Shown: positions 15,310 to 23,814, counted from the first letter of the stretch. The stretch: 29,063 nucleotides of DNA from Syntrophomonas sp. UBA4911 (GCA_002398105.1 DHCD01000098.1:14889-43951), one strand, 5' to 3'. A program made the numbers and translations. The notes: a model not told the origin generated them from the sequence alone.

Positions 15310-15344
15310 GGATATAACAGGGGGCCCCGGCCCCTGTTATATCC
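15310..15344. repeat. Perfect 14-bp inverted repeat between transporter and activator genes
   Basis: GGATATAACAGGGG and CCCCTGTTATATCC pair over all 14 bases around a GC-rich loop of 7. It lies 22 bases beyond the transporter stop. There is no T-tract on the minus strand, so it is not a simple intrinsic terminator; it may stabilise the upstream mRNA end or partially block read-through into the activator gene. Confidence 0.8.
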
Positions 15345-15365
15345 CGGTCTGTCTCAGCAGTAATA

Positions 15366-16544
15366 TCAGGCGTTATTGGCCTCTTCGTCAATGCCCTGTT
15401 GTTGGCGCAGTTCGGCGGCCTTCCTGATTTTGATGCCGCCGATAACGATTTCAGGGATTAAAAGCAGGAATATAGCGAAATAACCCAGGGTTCCATATCC
15501 TTTGACAACTATATTGGTTAATCCGACTACGGAAATGCAGGTGCATATTACTATGGTAATTAAAGAAATGGTTCCCCGGCGCAGCCTCATATCCTTAAAA
15601 GCATCCGAGGCTCTCTCCCAAAAGTCCAGTTTTTCAAAGCGGGCAACAGCTGCGAATACTACTGATATTCCGGTGCCGAGCAGGGCGATAAATAAGACCA
15701 AACTGTATAATATTTTCAGCCAGGGCAGTCCTAAACCCATACTGACCGAATATACCGGCAGGGTCTCTTTTAAGATGGCGGGCGCATATCCCAATAACAT
15801 GATAACTACGGCCAGCAGCATGAGGCCGTTTACCACTAAGCCTACCCCAAAAAAGGTATTGCATTCTTTGGTGGTTTTAATGCTCTCGGAGAGAGAAACC
15901 AGGGCAAATATAGTAACCGATTGGAATCCGGCATATATGATAGCGGACCAGAGAGCCGCGCCGAAACCAGGACCGAAATTGGCTTTGGTGCTTACCAAAT
16001 GGCTTATATTAGGAAAGCCGGCCTTGATACCCAGGATGGTGACCAGAGCTAAGGAAACTATTATAAAATAGGCTTTAAAATTAAGGACCTTGATAACCAG
16101 ACTGCTGCCAAACGCGGTTAAGAACAACAGCACCGCCCCTACGATAACAAGTGCCAGTCCGTAAGTTATTCCCCAGGTTTCCAGCAGGGAGGCGGCTCCG
16201 GCAATGGAAGTACAGACGCCGGTGCCGAGAAAAGCCAGGAACAATATCTCCATAACGGGTCCCATGATTTTCTCATAGGGATGGAAAAGAGCGTTGGTGT
16301 AGCTTTTATAATCATGAGCATTATTATCTTTGGCGATTACCAGAGCATTCCGGTGGCCCCAGGCCAGAAGTATCATCGAAATAACAGGCAGAAAAACCGC
16401 AACCCAACCAAATTTAACAAAATAATTTACTTCCTGGTTGCCGGTGGCAAAGCCGGCGCCGCAATGAGTTGCAAACCAGGCCATAGCGATTATAAATCCT
16501 GCGGAGAGGGTGGTTTTTGTTGCTGCTGCTTTATTATCACTCAT
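15366..16544 (-). CDS. YkvI-family membrane transporter
   Basis: A 392-residue protein with about 10-11 hydrophobic segments. The N-terminus SAGFIIAMAWFATHCGAGFATGNQEVNYFVKFGW resembles the YkvI group of uncharacterised membrane proteins, distant relatives of APC-type amino-acid transporters; the GAGFATG unwound-helix motif is typical. The start is ATG 16544, with TAGGAGG 8 bases upstream; an earlier in-frame ATG at 16595 has no ribosome site. It lies 86 bases after the activase gene in the same direction and probably shares the -24/-12 promoter. In this context it may carry the amino acid or hydroxyacid that feeds the dehydratase pathway, or export its product. That is inference; the family has no firmly assigned substrate. 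Confidence 0.8.
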   Translation of the reverse strand: MSDNKAAATKTTLSAGFIIAMAWFATHCGAGFATGNQEVNYFVKFGWVAVFLPVISMILLAWGHRNALVIAKDNNAHDYKSYTNALFHPYEKIMGPVMEILFLAFLGTGVCTSIAGAASLLETWGITYGLALVIVGAVLLFLTAFGSSLVIKVLNFKAYFIIVSLALVTILGIKAGFPNISHLVSTKANFGPGFGAALWSAIIYAGFQSVTIFALVSLSESIKTTKECNTFFGVGLVVNGLMLLAVVIMLLGYAPAILKETLPVYSVSMGLGLPWLKILYSLVLFIALLGTGISVVFAAVARFEKLDFWERASDAFKDMRLRRGTISLITIVICTCISVVGLTNIVVKGYGTLGYFAIFLLLIPEIVIGGIKIRKAAELRQQQGIDEEANNA

Positions 16545-16630
16545 GTGTTTTCCTCCTAAAAAATAGAAATATGGGCAAACTTGATGGCAACACATTCCCC
16601 ATCCGGACGTCGCCCGAACTAAAGCACCCC

Positions 16631-17419
16631 CTATTTGCCTATAGCAACCATCTCCTTATAGGCTATTAATGCTGCGCCCAGTGCCCCGGTTATCTGGCAG
16701 TTAGGGGAAACCATAATCGGCTGTTTCAGCTCATCGGACAGGGCTTTAACTATTCCCTGGTTCTGAGCAACCCCCCCGGTTAAGACGACATCAGGTTTTA
16801 TTCCTACCCTGACAGCCAGGCCGGCCACGCGCCGGGCCACGGATTTGTGTATGCCCGCCGCAATATTGCAGGCTTTAACTCCGGAAGCTAAACGGGATAT
16901 AACCTCTGATTCAGCGAAGACGGTACAAGTGTTGCTGATATCGACTATAGCATCGGCCTGTCTGGCCAGTTCCCCCAGTTTACTTACCTCCGTTTCCAGC
17001 ACCCGGGCCATTACTTCCAGGAAGCGGCCGGTACCGGCCGCGCATTTGTCGTTCATGGCAAATTTGGATACCGCACCATCAGGGGCTATGGACATGGCCT
17101 TTACATCCTGGCCTCCAATATCTACTATAGTTTGTACTGATGGCAGCAAATGATGAACTCCCCTGGCATGGCAGGTTATTTCACTTATCTGCTTATCCGC
17201 CTTCTGAAAGCTCATCCTTCCATATCCGGTGGCAACCGTCCGATTGATATCTTCCCAGCCTAAACCCGATTGACTGAAAACCTCTTCCAGAACTCTGGCC
17301 GGTCCGGTTGTACCTGCCCCACCGGTAACGACAGCGCTGACCACCATGGTTTTATTTTTATCCAGGACAGCCACTTTGGATGAAGCTGAACCGATGTCAA
17401 TCCCGAGCACGTACACCAT
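16631..17419 (-). CDS. hadI: 2-hydroxyacyl-CoA dehydratase activase (HadI/HgdC-like)
   Basis: The ATP-dependent 'archerase' that injects one high-potential electron into the dehydratase to start its radical cycle. It is a homodimer bridged by a single 4Fe-4S cluster, and very oxygen-sensitive. The 262-residue length matches the family. It has the ASKHA ATPase signatures GIDIGSASSKVAV and IVDIGGQDVKA, the cluster ligands Cys126 (KCAAGTGRFLE) and Cys165 (TCTVFAESEVIS), and the second nucleotide motif VVLTGGVAQN. The start ATG 17419 has AAGGAGG upstream. Unlike in C. difficile, where hadI sits with hadBC in one operon, here it is transcribed divergently, with its own -24/-12 promoter at 17463-17478. 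Substrate specificity is not determined by this subunit. Confidence 0.95.
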   Translation of the reverse strand: MVYVLGIDIGSASSKVAVLDKNKTMVVSAVVTGGAGTTGPARVLEEVFSQSGLGWEDINRTVATGYGRMSFQKADKQISEITCHARGVHHLLPSVQTIVDIGGQDVKAMSIAPDGAVSKFAMNDKCAAGTGRFLEVMARVLETEVSKLGELARQADAIVDISNTCTVFAESEVISRLASGVKACNIAAGIHKSVARRVAGLAVRVGIKPDVVLTGGVAQNQGIVKALSDELKQPIMVSPNCQITGALGAALIAYKEMVAIGK

Positions 17420-17462
17420 TTATCCCTCCTTTCCTGTCATTTATCTTGCCGCTGTCTATTAG

Positions 17463-17478
17463 AGCAATAATCATGCCA
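17463..17478 (-). promoter_or_regulatory. Sigma-54 (-24/-12) promoter of the activase arm
   Basis: On the minus strand it reads TGGCATGATTATTGCT: invariant GG and GC separated by exactly 10 bases, with the TGGCA and TTGC flanks of the consensus. The start point should fall near 17452, about 33 bases before the activase ATG. Confidence 0.85.
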
Positions 17479-17778
17479 ATCACAATTTGCTCTGACCAGG
17501 CTCAAATAATAGCGGCCGGCAAGCCCGCTATCGGCCGCAACCGGCAGCGATTGCCCGAAGCTTAACCGCAATTGCTGACCGGGTCTATAGGCCCAATTTC
17601 CTGTTGTCATCCTCATCCAAAAATGATGCAGGATCTTGCCATTTCTGTTTAAAACCAATAAAGGCATGAGGCGGAAGAGGCCAACCATACAGGGCGAGCT
17701 GAAACTGATGCAGCTTTCCCGGTATGATGCAACATCCTTAATTCTACATAGCCCCAACATATATAAGCTGCGGCTGAT

Positions 17779-17790
17779 AAAACCGGTTTT
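17779..17790. promoter_or_regulatory. Candidate activator-binding palindrome
   Basis: AAAACCGGTTTT is a perfect 12-bp palindrome about 90-100 bases upstream of the plus-strand -24 box and about 300 upstream of the minus-strand one, the usual range for enhancer sites. A related GTTTTGAAAAC is at 17807-17817 and a lone AAAACC at 17651-17656. Assignment to the activator encoded at 13758-15161 is inference. Confidence 0.4.
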
Positions 17791-17878
17791 TCTTCAAGGG
17801 TAATCTGTTTTGAAAACCCCCTGGCATAATAGTTGTCCGGGGATAGCTGACGCCCAAGCCAGGGCCGCTTATTTAACC

Positions 17879-17894
17879 TGGCATATTTGTTGCA
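17879..17894 (+). promoter_or_regulatory. Sigma-54 (-24/-12) promoter of the dehydratase operon
   Basis: TGGCATATTTGTTGCA matches the consensus TGGCAC-N5-TTGCA, with GG (17880-17881) and GC (17892-17893) exactly 10 bases apart. The start point should lie near 17905, about 80 bases before the first gene. A degenerate partner, TGGCATAATAGTTGT (17822-17836), has the -24 box but GT instead of GC at -12. Confidence 0.88.
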
Positions 17895-17985
17895 ATGGGA
17901 ACCTTTGAGGCTGACGTGACGGATTTGAAGGCGCCGCAAGAACTTTCCTAAATGGCCGGCAAATTATTAAAGAGAGGTGTTAGCT

Positions 17986-19203
17986 GTGAGCGATGATAAA
18001 ATGACTTCCAAACAATACCTGGCCGAGTTGACCAACCGACACTACCAGGAAGCTATTGAAGGCAAAAAACGCGGCGAACTGGTAGCCTGGTCCAGCTCAA
18101 TTGCTCCTCAGGAATTATGTGAAACTATGGGGATTCATGTCCTGTATCCGGAAAACCACGCGGCCGCTATTGGAGCCAAAGGCGGAGCCCTGCCCCTTAT
18201 CGACTATGCCGAGTCCAAAGGCTATTCCCTGGATCTATGCTCCTATGCCAGAGTTAACCTGGCTTACAAAGATTTGCAGGATTGCTGCTTTGTCAACATG
18301 CCTTTGCCTGATTTGCTGATTATATGCAATAACATCTGCAACACCCTGGTCAAATGGTATGAAAACCTTTCCCGCCGGCTTAAAATCCCCCTGATCTGTA
18401 TTGATGTGCCTTATAACGTCGAGTATGAGGTGACCCGGGAGCGAATTGATTATATCAAGGCTCAGTTTATGGAAGCTATCCGCCAGTTGGAGGAAATCTG
18501 CGGCAAGCCTTTTGATTATGACCGGTTTCATAGCGTTATGGAGACCTCCATCAAAGCGGCCCAGGCCTGGAATCGCGCCACTTCCTACGCTAAGCTCAAG
18601 CCTTCGCCGCTCAGCGGCTTCAGTATGTACAACTACATGGCTTTGATGGTTTGCATGCGGGGCAAAGAAGAATCTATCAAGTTCTTTAATATGGTGGCTG
18701 ATGAACTGGAAGAAATGGTCAGGAACGGGAAAAGCCAGTTCCCGGTGGAAGAAAAATACCGCATCATGTGGGACGGCATAGCCTGCTGGCCCTATCTGGG
18801 CCATAATTTTAAAACCTTTAAAAGCCATGGGATTAACATGGTCGGTTCCACCTATCCCGAAGCCTGGACTCTCCTCTATGAAGCGGGGGATCTGGATAGT
18901 ATGGCCCGGGCTTATTCCGCTATCGTGCTCAATCTCAACCTGGAGCGCAACATCGACCTGAGGGTAAAAATAATTGAGGAATGTAAGTGCGACGGCGCCG
19001 TCTATCACCTAAACCGGAGCTGCAAGCTGTGCGATTTTATGCATTACAAGATTTCGGAAGAAGTCTATAAACGGACGGGAGTGCCCTATGTATTCTTTGA
19101 CGGAGACCAGACCGATCCTCGCAATTTTGCCCAAGCTCAGTTTGAAACCAGGATTCAGGCTCTGGTCGAAATGATGGAGAATAACAAAGCCCAATGCCAA
19201 TAA
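17986..19203 (+). CDS. hadB: 2-hydroxyacyl-CoA dehydratase alpha subunit (HadB-like)
   Basis: Together with the next gene it removes water from an (R)-2-hydroxyacyl-CoA to give the 2-enoyl-CoA, using a ketyl radical made after reduction by the activase. The 405-residue protein closely follows HadB of C. difficile (2-hydroxyisocaproyl-CoA dehydratase) as I recall it: VLYPENHAAAIGAK, ESKGYSLDLCSYAR (Cys85), CNNICN (Cys114, Cys118), WYENLSR, HLNRSCKLC (Cys346, Cys349) and FDGDQTDPRNF. The cysteines include the expected 4Fe-4S ligands. The start is GTG 17986: GAGAGGTG lies 6 bases upstream, and the in-frame GTG at 17977 is inside that site. hadC follows after 19 bases. The related FldB (phenyllactyl-CoA) subunit is an alternative; the substrate is not settled. 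Confidence 0.93.
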   Translation: MSDDKMTSKQYLAELTNRHYQEAIEGKKRGELVAWSSSIAPQELCETMGIHVLYPENHAAAIGAKGGALPLIDYAESKGYSLDLCSYARVNLAYKDLQDCCFVNMPLPDLLIICNNICNTLVKWYENLSRRLKIPLICIDVPYNVEYEVTRERIDYIKAQFMEAIRQLEEICGKPFDYDRFHSVMETSIKAAQAWNRATSYAKLKPSPLSGFSMYNYMALMVCMRGKEESIKFFNMVADELEEMVRNGKSQFPVEEKYRIMWDGIACWPYLGHNFKTFKSHGINMVGSTYPEAWTLLYEAGDLDSMARAYSAIVLNLNLERNIDLRVKIIEECKCDGAVYHLNRSCKLCDFMHYKISEEVYKRTGVPYVFFDGDQTDPRNFAQAQFETRIQALVEMMENNKAQCQ

Positions 19204-19222
19204 ACTTAGGAGGTGATAAGAG

Positions 19223-20359
19223 GTGGAAGAAATTAAAAAGATTCTGGCAGTTATGAAAGAAGCGGTTGCCCATCCCGGTCAGGCGGTTAAGAACTATAAA
19301 CAGATGACGGGCAAAGGCGCAGTCGGCTGTTTCCCCATTTATTGCCCGGAGGAGATAGTGCATGCTGCCGGTATGCTGCCGGTAGGAATGTGGGGAGGAC
19401 AAACCCAGATATCCCAGGCCCTTACTATTGTCCCCTCATTCTGCTGTTCCATTATGCAGTCCAACATTGAGCTGGCTTTGAAGGGGGTATATAAAGACCT
19501 GGATGCAGTAATCATCTCCTCGCCCTGCGATACCCTGAAATCTATCCCCCAGGATTGGGGTTATGCCATTCCGGATATTAAGGTAATCCAGATCGTGTAT
19601 CCGCAGATGAGAAAAATTGAGAGCGGGGTGGAGTATCTTAAAACCGAATTTCTGCGGGTTAAGCAGGCAATTGAGGGCATCACCGGTGAACCCATTACCG
19701 ATGCGGCTCTAAAGAAGAGTATTGAGGTCTATAACCGGCACCGCCGCAGCCTGCGTGAATTTTGTACCGTAGCCCGGAACTATCCATTGACTATAACTCC
19801 GGTGGTGCGGCATCTGGTTATTAAAAGCGGATATTTTATGGAAAAAAGCCAACATACTCTGCTGGTTGATGAACTCAGCAGCGAGCTTAAAAAACTGCCG
19901 CCGCGGGAATGGCAGGGCAAGCGGGTAGTCCTAACCGGAATCACCGCTGAACCGGACGCCCTGCTGAAAATCTTTGACGAAAACCGGCTCACGGTGGTGG
20001 CTGACGATCTGGCCCAGGAATCCAGGCAATTCCGTACCGACGTCCCCGACGGGGACGAGGAACCGCTGCTGCGTTTGGCCCGGCAATGGTCTTTGATTGA
20101 AGGGTGTTCGTTAGCTTATGATCCGCAGAAAAAGCGGGTGGAGATGCTGATTGAGCTGGTTAAAACAGCCGGCGCCGATGGGTTAATATTCTGCATGATG
20201 AAATTCTGCGATCCGGAAGAATTTGATTACCCTATAATTGCGGAACAATTCGAAGCGGCGGGGATTCCTTTGCTGTATTTGGAAATTGATCAGCAGCAGC
20301 AGTCCCTGGAGAGGGAAAGGACCCGGATACAGAGTTTTGCCGAAATGCTTAACCGCTAG
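19223..20359 (+). CDS. hadC: 2-hydroxyacyl-CoA dehydratase beta subunit (HadC-like)
   Basis: Second subunit of the dehydratase heterodimer, carrying its own 4Fe-4S cluster. The 378 residues match HadC in length and motifs: GCFPIYCPEEIVHAAGMLPVG, SFCCSIMQSN (Cys74, Cys75), SSPCDTLKS (Cys102), ADDLAQESRQFRTDVP, and FCMMKFCDPEEFDYP (Cys324, Cys329). The start is GTG, with AGGAGGTGAT 9 bases upstream. It lies 19 bases after hadB and 73 before the CoA-transferase gene. The conserved GMWGGQT and EIDQQQQ stretches line the active site in relatives; they do not by themselves separate aliphatic from aromatic substrates. Confidence 0.94.
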   Translation: MEEIKKILAVMKEAVAHPGQAVKNYKQMTGKGAVGCFPIYCPEEIVHAAGMLPVGMWGGQTQISQALTIVPSFCCSIMQSNIELALKGVYKDLDAVIISSPCDTLKSIPQDWGYAIPDIKVIQIVYPQMRKIESGVEYLKTEFLRVKQAIEGITGEPITDAALKKSIEVYNRHRRSLREFCTVARNYPLTITPVVRHLVIKSGYFMEKSQHTLLVDELSSELKKLPPREWQGKRVVLTGITAEPDALLKIFDENRLTVVADDLAQESRQFRTDVPDGDEEPLLRLARQWSLIEGCSLAYDPQKKRVEMLIELVKTAGADGLIFCMMKFCDPEEFDYPIIAEQFEAAGIPLLYLEIDQQQQSLERERTRIQSFAEMLNR

Positions 20360-20432
20360 CAGCGGTATGGAAAAGGTTAAAACTCACTTCATCCGGAGCA
20401 GGTAGCTGTGATTTAGGAAGAGGAGGTAAATT

Positions 20433-21776
20433 ATGAGCAACAGTTACTGGAATGAATATAAAGGCAAGCTGGCTAGTGCCGATGAAGCGGTAAAAATTAT
20501 TAAATCCGGGGACCGGGTGGGCTATGGCGAATGCGCTTACCCTACCCTGGAGCTGGATAAAGCTCTGGCTGAACGCAAGGACGAATTATTTGGAATATAC
20601 ATCATGGCAGGAAATGTATTCCATTATTGTGAGACGGTGAAAGCAGACCCCAGTCAGGAACATTTTATTCTCAACAATATTTCCTTTTCCCCCTGGGACC
20701 GGCGCATGCAGGAAGACGGACTGGATTATTTGATCCCTTCGGTTCTCCATGAGTACCCCGATATATACCGTGATAATCCGGTTGACGTGGCCTTCGTCTC
20801 GGTTACGCCCATGAATGAAAAAGGCTATTTTAACCTTAGCACCCAGGGAGTCAAGGTAGTGGGCGAGCTGAAACACGCCAAGCGCATTATTGTTGAAATC
20901 CATGACAAGTTGCCCGTAGCCTACGGGAATGACAACTGGCTCCATATCTCCCGAGTGGATTATATAGTTGAAGTCGAAAACAGCCGGTTGCCGATGTGCC
21001 TGCCTACAGCCCAGGCCGATGAAATTGATATCAAGATAGCCGATAATATTGTGCCGGTGATTGAAGACGGCGCTTGCCTGCAGTTAGGGGTCGGGGGCAC
21101 CCCCAATCAGATCGGCAAAATAATTGCCCAATCCGATGTAAAAGATTTAGGGGTTCATACCGAACTGATCTGCGACGCTTACCTGGAGCTGTTTGCGGCG
21201 GGGAAAGTAACCAACCGGAAAAAGAATATTGACAAAGGCATGACCATGTGTTCCTTCGCCCTGGGCTCGCAGCCCTTATATGACTACATCGACCATAACC
21301 CGTCGGTAAATATCGCCTGCCCCAGCTACACCAATAATCCGTGGATTATTATGCAGAATGACAAAGTAATGTCCATCTGCAACTGCTTGAATGTTGACAT
21401 AATCGGACAGGTATCGGCGGAGTCGATCGGACGCAAACAGGTCTCGGGAACCGGCGGGCTGATGGACTTTCACTATGCGGCTTACCATTCCCAGGGCGGG
21501 AAGGCGATCCTGGGCCTGCACTCGGCCCGGTTGGATAAAAAGACGGGCAAATATGTGTCCAATATAGTTCCGGCCTTTGTGCCGGGTACGGTTGTAACCA
21601 TGCCGGCTTCACTGACCAGTTATATAACTACCGAGTACGGTATGGTCAACCTGAAAGGGAAATCCACCTGGGAAAGGGCCGAGGCATTGATATCAATTGC
21701 CCATCCGGATTGTCAGGATGAATTGGTCCAGGCCTCTAAAGAAGCTAATATCTGGAGAAAAACCAATAAACGCTAA
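20433..21776 (+). CDS. Acetyl-CoA hydrolase/transferase family CoA-transferase (class I)
   Basis: Moves CoA between carboxylic acids; here it probably activates the 2-hydroxyacid at the expense of the product acyl-CoA or acetyl-CoA. The 447-residue protein belongs to the family of 4-hydroxybutyrate and butyryl-CoA:acetate CoA-transferases. LQLGVGGTPNQIG is the oxyanion/CoA region, and Glu244 in GVHTELICD is the expected catalytic glutamate that forms the glutamyl-CoA thioester. FHYAAYHSQGGKAI and TTEYGMVNLKGKS are typical C-terminal motifs. Ribosome site GAGGAGGT, ATG start. It replaces in position the class III transferase HadA/FldA found in known 2-hydroxyacyl-CoA pathways. It is therefore functionally analogous rather than homologous, a real difference from the described operons. 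Confidence 0.9.
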   Translation: MSNSYWNEYKGKLASADEAVKIIKSGDRVGYGECAYPTLELDKALAERKDELFGIYIMAGNVFHYCETVKADPSQEHFILNNISFSPWDRRMQEDGLDYLIPSVLHEYPDIYRDNPVDVAFVSVTPMNEKGYFNLSTQGVKVVGELKHAKRIIVEIHDKLPVAYGNDNWLHISRVDYIVEVENSRLPMCLPTAQADEIDIKIADNIVPVIEDGACLQLGVGGTPNQIGKIIAQSDVKDLGVHTELICDAYLELFAAGKVTNRKKNIDKGMTMCSFALGSQPLYDYIDHNPSVNIACPSYTNNPWIIMQNDKVMSICNCLNVDIIGQVSAESIGRKQVSGTGGLMDFHYAAYHSQGGKAILGLHSARLDKKTGKYVSNIVPAFVPGTVVTMPASLTSYITTEYGMVNLKGKSTWERAEALISIAHPDCQDELVQASKEANIWRKTNKR

Positions 21777-21799
21777 GGTGTGCTTAAAATCACCAACCT

Positions 21800-21829
21800 T
21801 CCGGGTAAGGCCAATACCCCTTGCCCGGA
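21800..21829. repeat. Intergenic hairpin between CoA-transferase and dehydrogenase genes
   Basis: TCCGGGTAAGG and CCTTGCCCGGA form an 11-bp stem with one G-T pair and no T-tract after it. It lies 23 bases after the CoA-transferase stop, inside the presumed operon, and may be a processing or stability element. Confidence 0.6.
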
Positions 21830-21869
21830 GCCAATCCCTATATGAAACCTTGGAAAGAGAGGAATTGCT

Positions 21870-23702
21870 ATGGCGGCAACAAATTATCTGTTCGATACCA
21901 GGGAGCTTAAATTTGTAGTCAAGGAATGGCTTGATACCGAAAAACTTTTGGCCTGCAGCGAGTACCGGGATTACTATTCCGTAGACGACTTTGACGCCTT
22001 TATAGACGTCGCCTATAAAATTGCCCGGGAGGTTCTGGCCCCTGCCAATGGTGACGCCGATGCCATTGGCGCCCGGTTTAAAGACGGAAAGGTATATCTG
22101 CCGGAATCCATGAAGAAAGCCTATTGCACGGTTCGGGACGCCGGTATGGGGCCTTCAGCCTTCAATTACAGTGAAGAGGGACATGTTCCCCGGTTGTTCA
22201 GCGCCTGTCAAAACGAGATGCTGACCGCGGCCGCTCCCTGTATGATACTGTACTGGATTACCGGCGGATCTGCCGCCGACGTGATTGACGCCTATGGTAA
22301 TGAGGAGCTGAAGGCCAGGGTACTGCCTAATATGTATGCGGGGCAATGGGGCGGTACCATGAATCTGACTGAGCCCGGCGCCGGCTCCGACCTGGGAGCC
22401 ACCGCCACCAAAGCCTATCCTACCGGTAAGGTGGGCCGCTATAAGATTAAAGGGACTAAGTGCTTTATTACCTCGGGAGACACCGATTTATGGGATAACA
22501 TTATCCATCTGGTGCTGGCCCGTATTGAAGGCGCCCGCGAAGGCACGGCGGGAATCTCATTGTTTGCGGTTCCCAAAAACCGCTTTGACGACCAGGGCAA
22601 TATTACGGAATGGAACGATGTCACCACGGTTGGCATAGAGCATAAAATGGGGCTGCACGGGTCGGCTACCTGCACCCTGGCCTATGGGGAAAACGACGAC
22701 TGTTACGGCTGGCTGATCGGCCGCCCTCCCGGCGAAGACGGCAAAGCCCAGGGTTTGGCCCAGATGTTTATGATGATGAACGAATCCCGGCTCAGCACCG
22801 GATTGATGGCCTTAAGCTGCGCCGAGGAGGCCTATTATAATGCGCGCGAATACGCCAAAATCCGCATTCAGGGCAAAAAGATCACTGATCCCAAGGGCCC
22901 CCGGGTACCCATCATTGAACATGAAGATGTAAAATGGATGCTGCTTCATCAGAAGGCCTGCACCGAGGCAATGCGGGCATTGCTCCTAAAAACCTATTGG
23001 TACACCGATATGGCCCTGGCTGCGGACGATGCGGAAGCCAAGCAATACTACCACGACATGTATATGATAAACAACCCGCTCTGTAAAGCCTACATCAGCG
23101 AAATGGCCTGGGGCTTATGCGGAGAAGCTATTCAGTGCTACGGCGGGTATGGCTTTATAGAAGAATATCCGGTGGCCCAACTGGCCCGGGACGCTAAAAT
23201 CTATTCCATCTGGGAGGGGACTACCTTTATCCAATCTATGGATCTGGTGGGCCGCAAGTTCAATATGGGCGGGGGCCAACCCTTCCAAAAATGGATGAAC
23301 GAGTTAAGACAGTTTATCGAAAACCACCGGGAAGATAAAAACTTTGCTGCAGAAATAGAGATGCTGGCTCAGGCCTTGGCTGCCTTTTCCGATATGCTGC
23401 AATTGCTGGCCGCCAAGATAAGCGCCGGCCAGATCGGCTATCAGCCTCTGTGGGCCAATCGGATCATGTTTGCCATGTCCATGGTCTACTGCGGAATGCT
23501 GATCCTGGACCAGGGTCTGCTGGCCCGCAAGCAGCTGGATGAGCTGGGCGAGGACTCTTTCGACGCCAACTTCTACCAGGGCAAGATTGCCAGTGCCCGT
23601 TTCTATGTTTTGAATGAAGTCCCCAAAATCTTCAGTATTGCCAGTAATTTTAAGAGTTCGGATTCATCGGTTATTGAACTCAAACCGGAATACCTGGGAT
23701 AA
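21870..23702 (+). CDS. Long-form acyl-CoA dehydrogenase / enoyl-CoA reductase (about 600 aa)
   Basis: A flavoprotein of 610 residues, longer than the usual 380-residue enzymes, with a C-terminal extension as in the DmdC/FadE-type group. Motifs: MNLTEPGAGSDLGATATKA (FAD and substrate loop), KGTKCFITSGD, NESRLSTGLMA, CYGGYGFIEEYPVAQLARDAKI. Glu449 in IWEGTTFIQSMDLVGRK is the probable catalytic base. In this operon it would interconvert the 2-enoyl-CoA made by the dehydratase and the saturated acyl-CoA, the role of AcdB in leucine reduction, which is however a short-form enzyme. No etfBA genes lie beside it, so its electron partner is encoded elsewhere or is different. Ribosome site AGAGAGGA, ATG start. 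Confidence 0.92.
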   Translation: MAATNYLFDTRELKFVVKEWLDTEKLLACSEYRDYYSVDDFDAFIDVAYKIAREVLAPANGDADAIGARFKDGKVYLPESMKKAYCTVRDAGMGPSAFNYSEEGHVPRLFSACQNEMLTAAAPCMILYWITGGSAADVIDAYGNEELKARVLPNMYAGQWGGTMNLTEPGAGSDLGATATKAYPTGKVGRYKIKGTKCFITSGDTDLWDNIIHLVLARIEGAREGTAGISLFAVPKNRFDDQGNITEWNDVTTVGIEHKMGLHGSATCTLAYGENDDCYGWLIGRPPGEDGKAQGLAQMFMMMNESRLSTGLMALSCAEEAYYNAREYAKIRIQGKKITDPKGPRVPIIEHEDVKWMLLHQKACTEAMRALLLKTYWYTDMALAADDAEAKQYYHDMYMINNPLCKAYISEMAWGLCGEAIQCYGGYGFIEEYPVAQLARDAKIYSIWEGTTFIQSMDLVGRKFNMGGGQPFQKWMNELRQFIENHREDKNFAAEIEMLAQALAAFSDMLQLLAAKISAGQIGYQPLWANRIMFAMSMVYCGMLILDQGLLARKQLDELGEDSFDANFYQGKIASARFYVLNEVPKIFSIASNFKSSDSSVIELKPEYLG

Positions 23703-23793
23703 AGACAGTAATGCCTGACCGGAATTAAAGAAATATAAAAAGCCTACCGACCTTGGCAATGAGTTTTTACCGTGATTTACCGGCCTGATTGGC

Positions 23794-23814
23794 AACGGGC
23801 GCCAGCCGCCCGTT
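23794..23814. repeat. Small hairpin upstream of the acyl-CoA synthetase gene
   Basis: AACGGGC and GCCCGTT form a 7-bp stem with a 7-base loop and only TTTCG after it. A weak terminator or processing site in the 163-base gap. Three TGGCAA strings in the gap (near 23754, 23789 and 23829) recall a -24 box but lack GC at -12. Confidence 0.4.

Larger units (their letters stand above)
17420..17985. other. 566-base divergent control region
   Basis: Separates the activase (minus) from the dehydratase genes (plus). It contains two -24/-12 promoters facing outward and several candidate activator sites between them: an AAAACCGGTTTT palindrome (17779-17790), GTTTTGAAAAC (17807-17817), a GCGGCCG/CGGCCGC inverted repeat (17511-17537), and three copies of TGATGCA (17624, 17706, 17725). 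Minus-strand frames here (17437-17760, 17649-17939) lack ribosome sites and look spurious. Confidence 0.7.

Noticed and set aside
18235..19008. 257-codon minus-strand open frame inside hadB
   Set aside because: Antisense shadow; the sense frame holds every motif of a known family.
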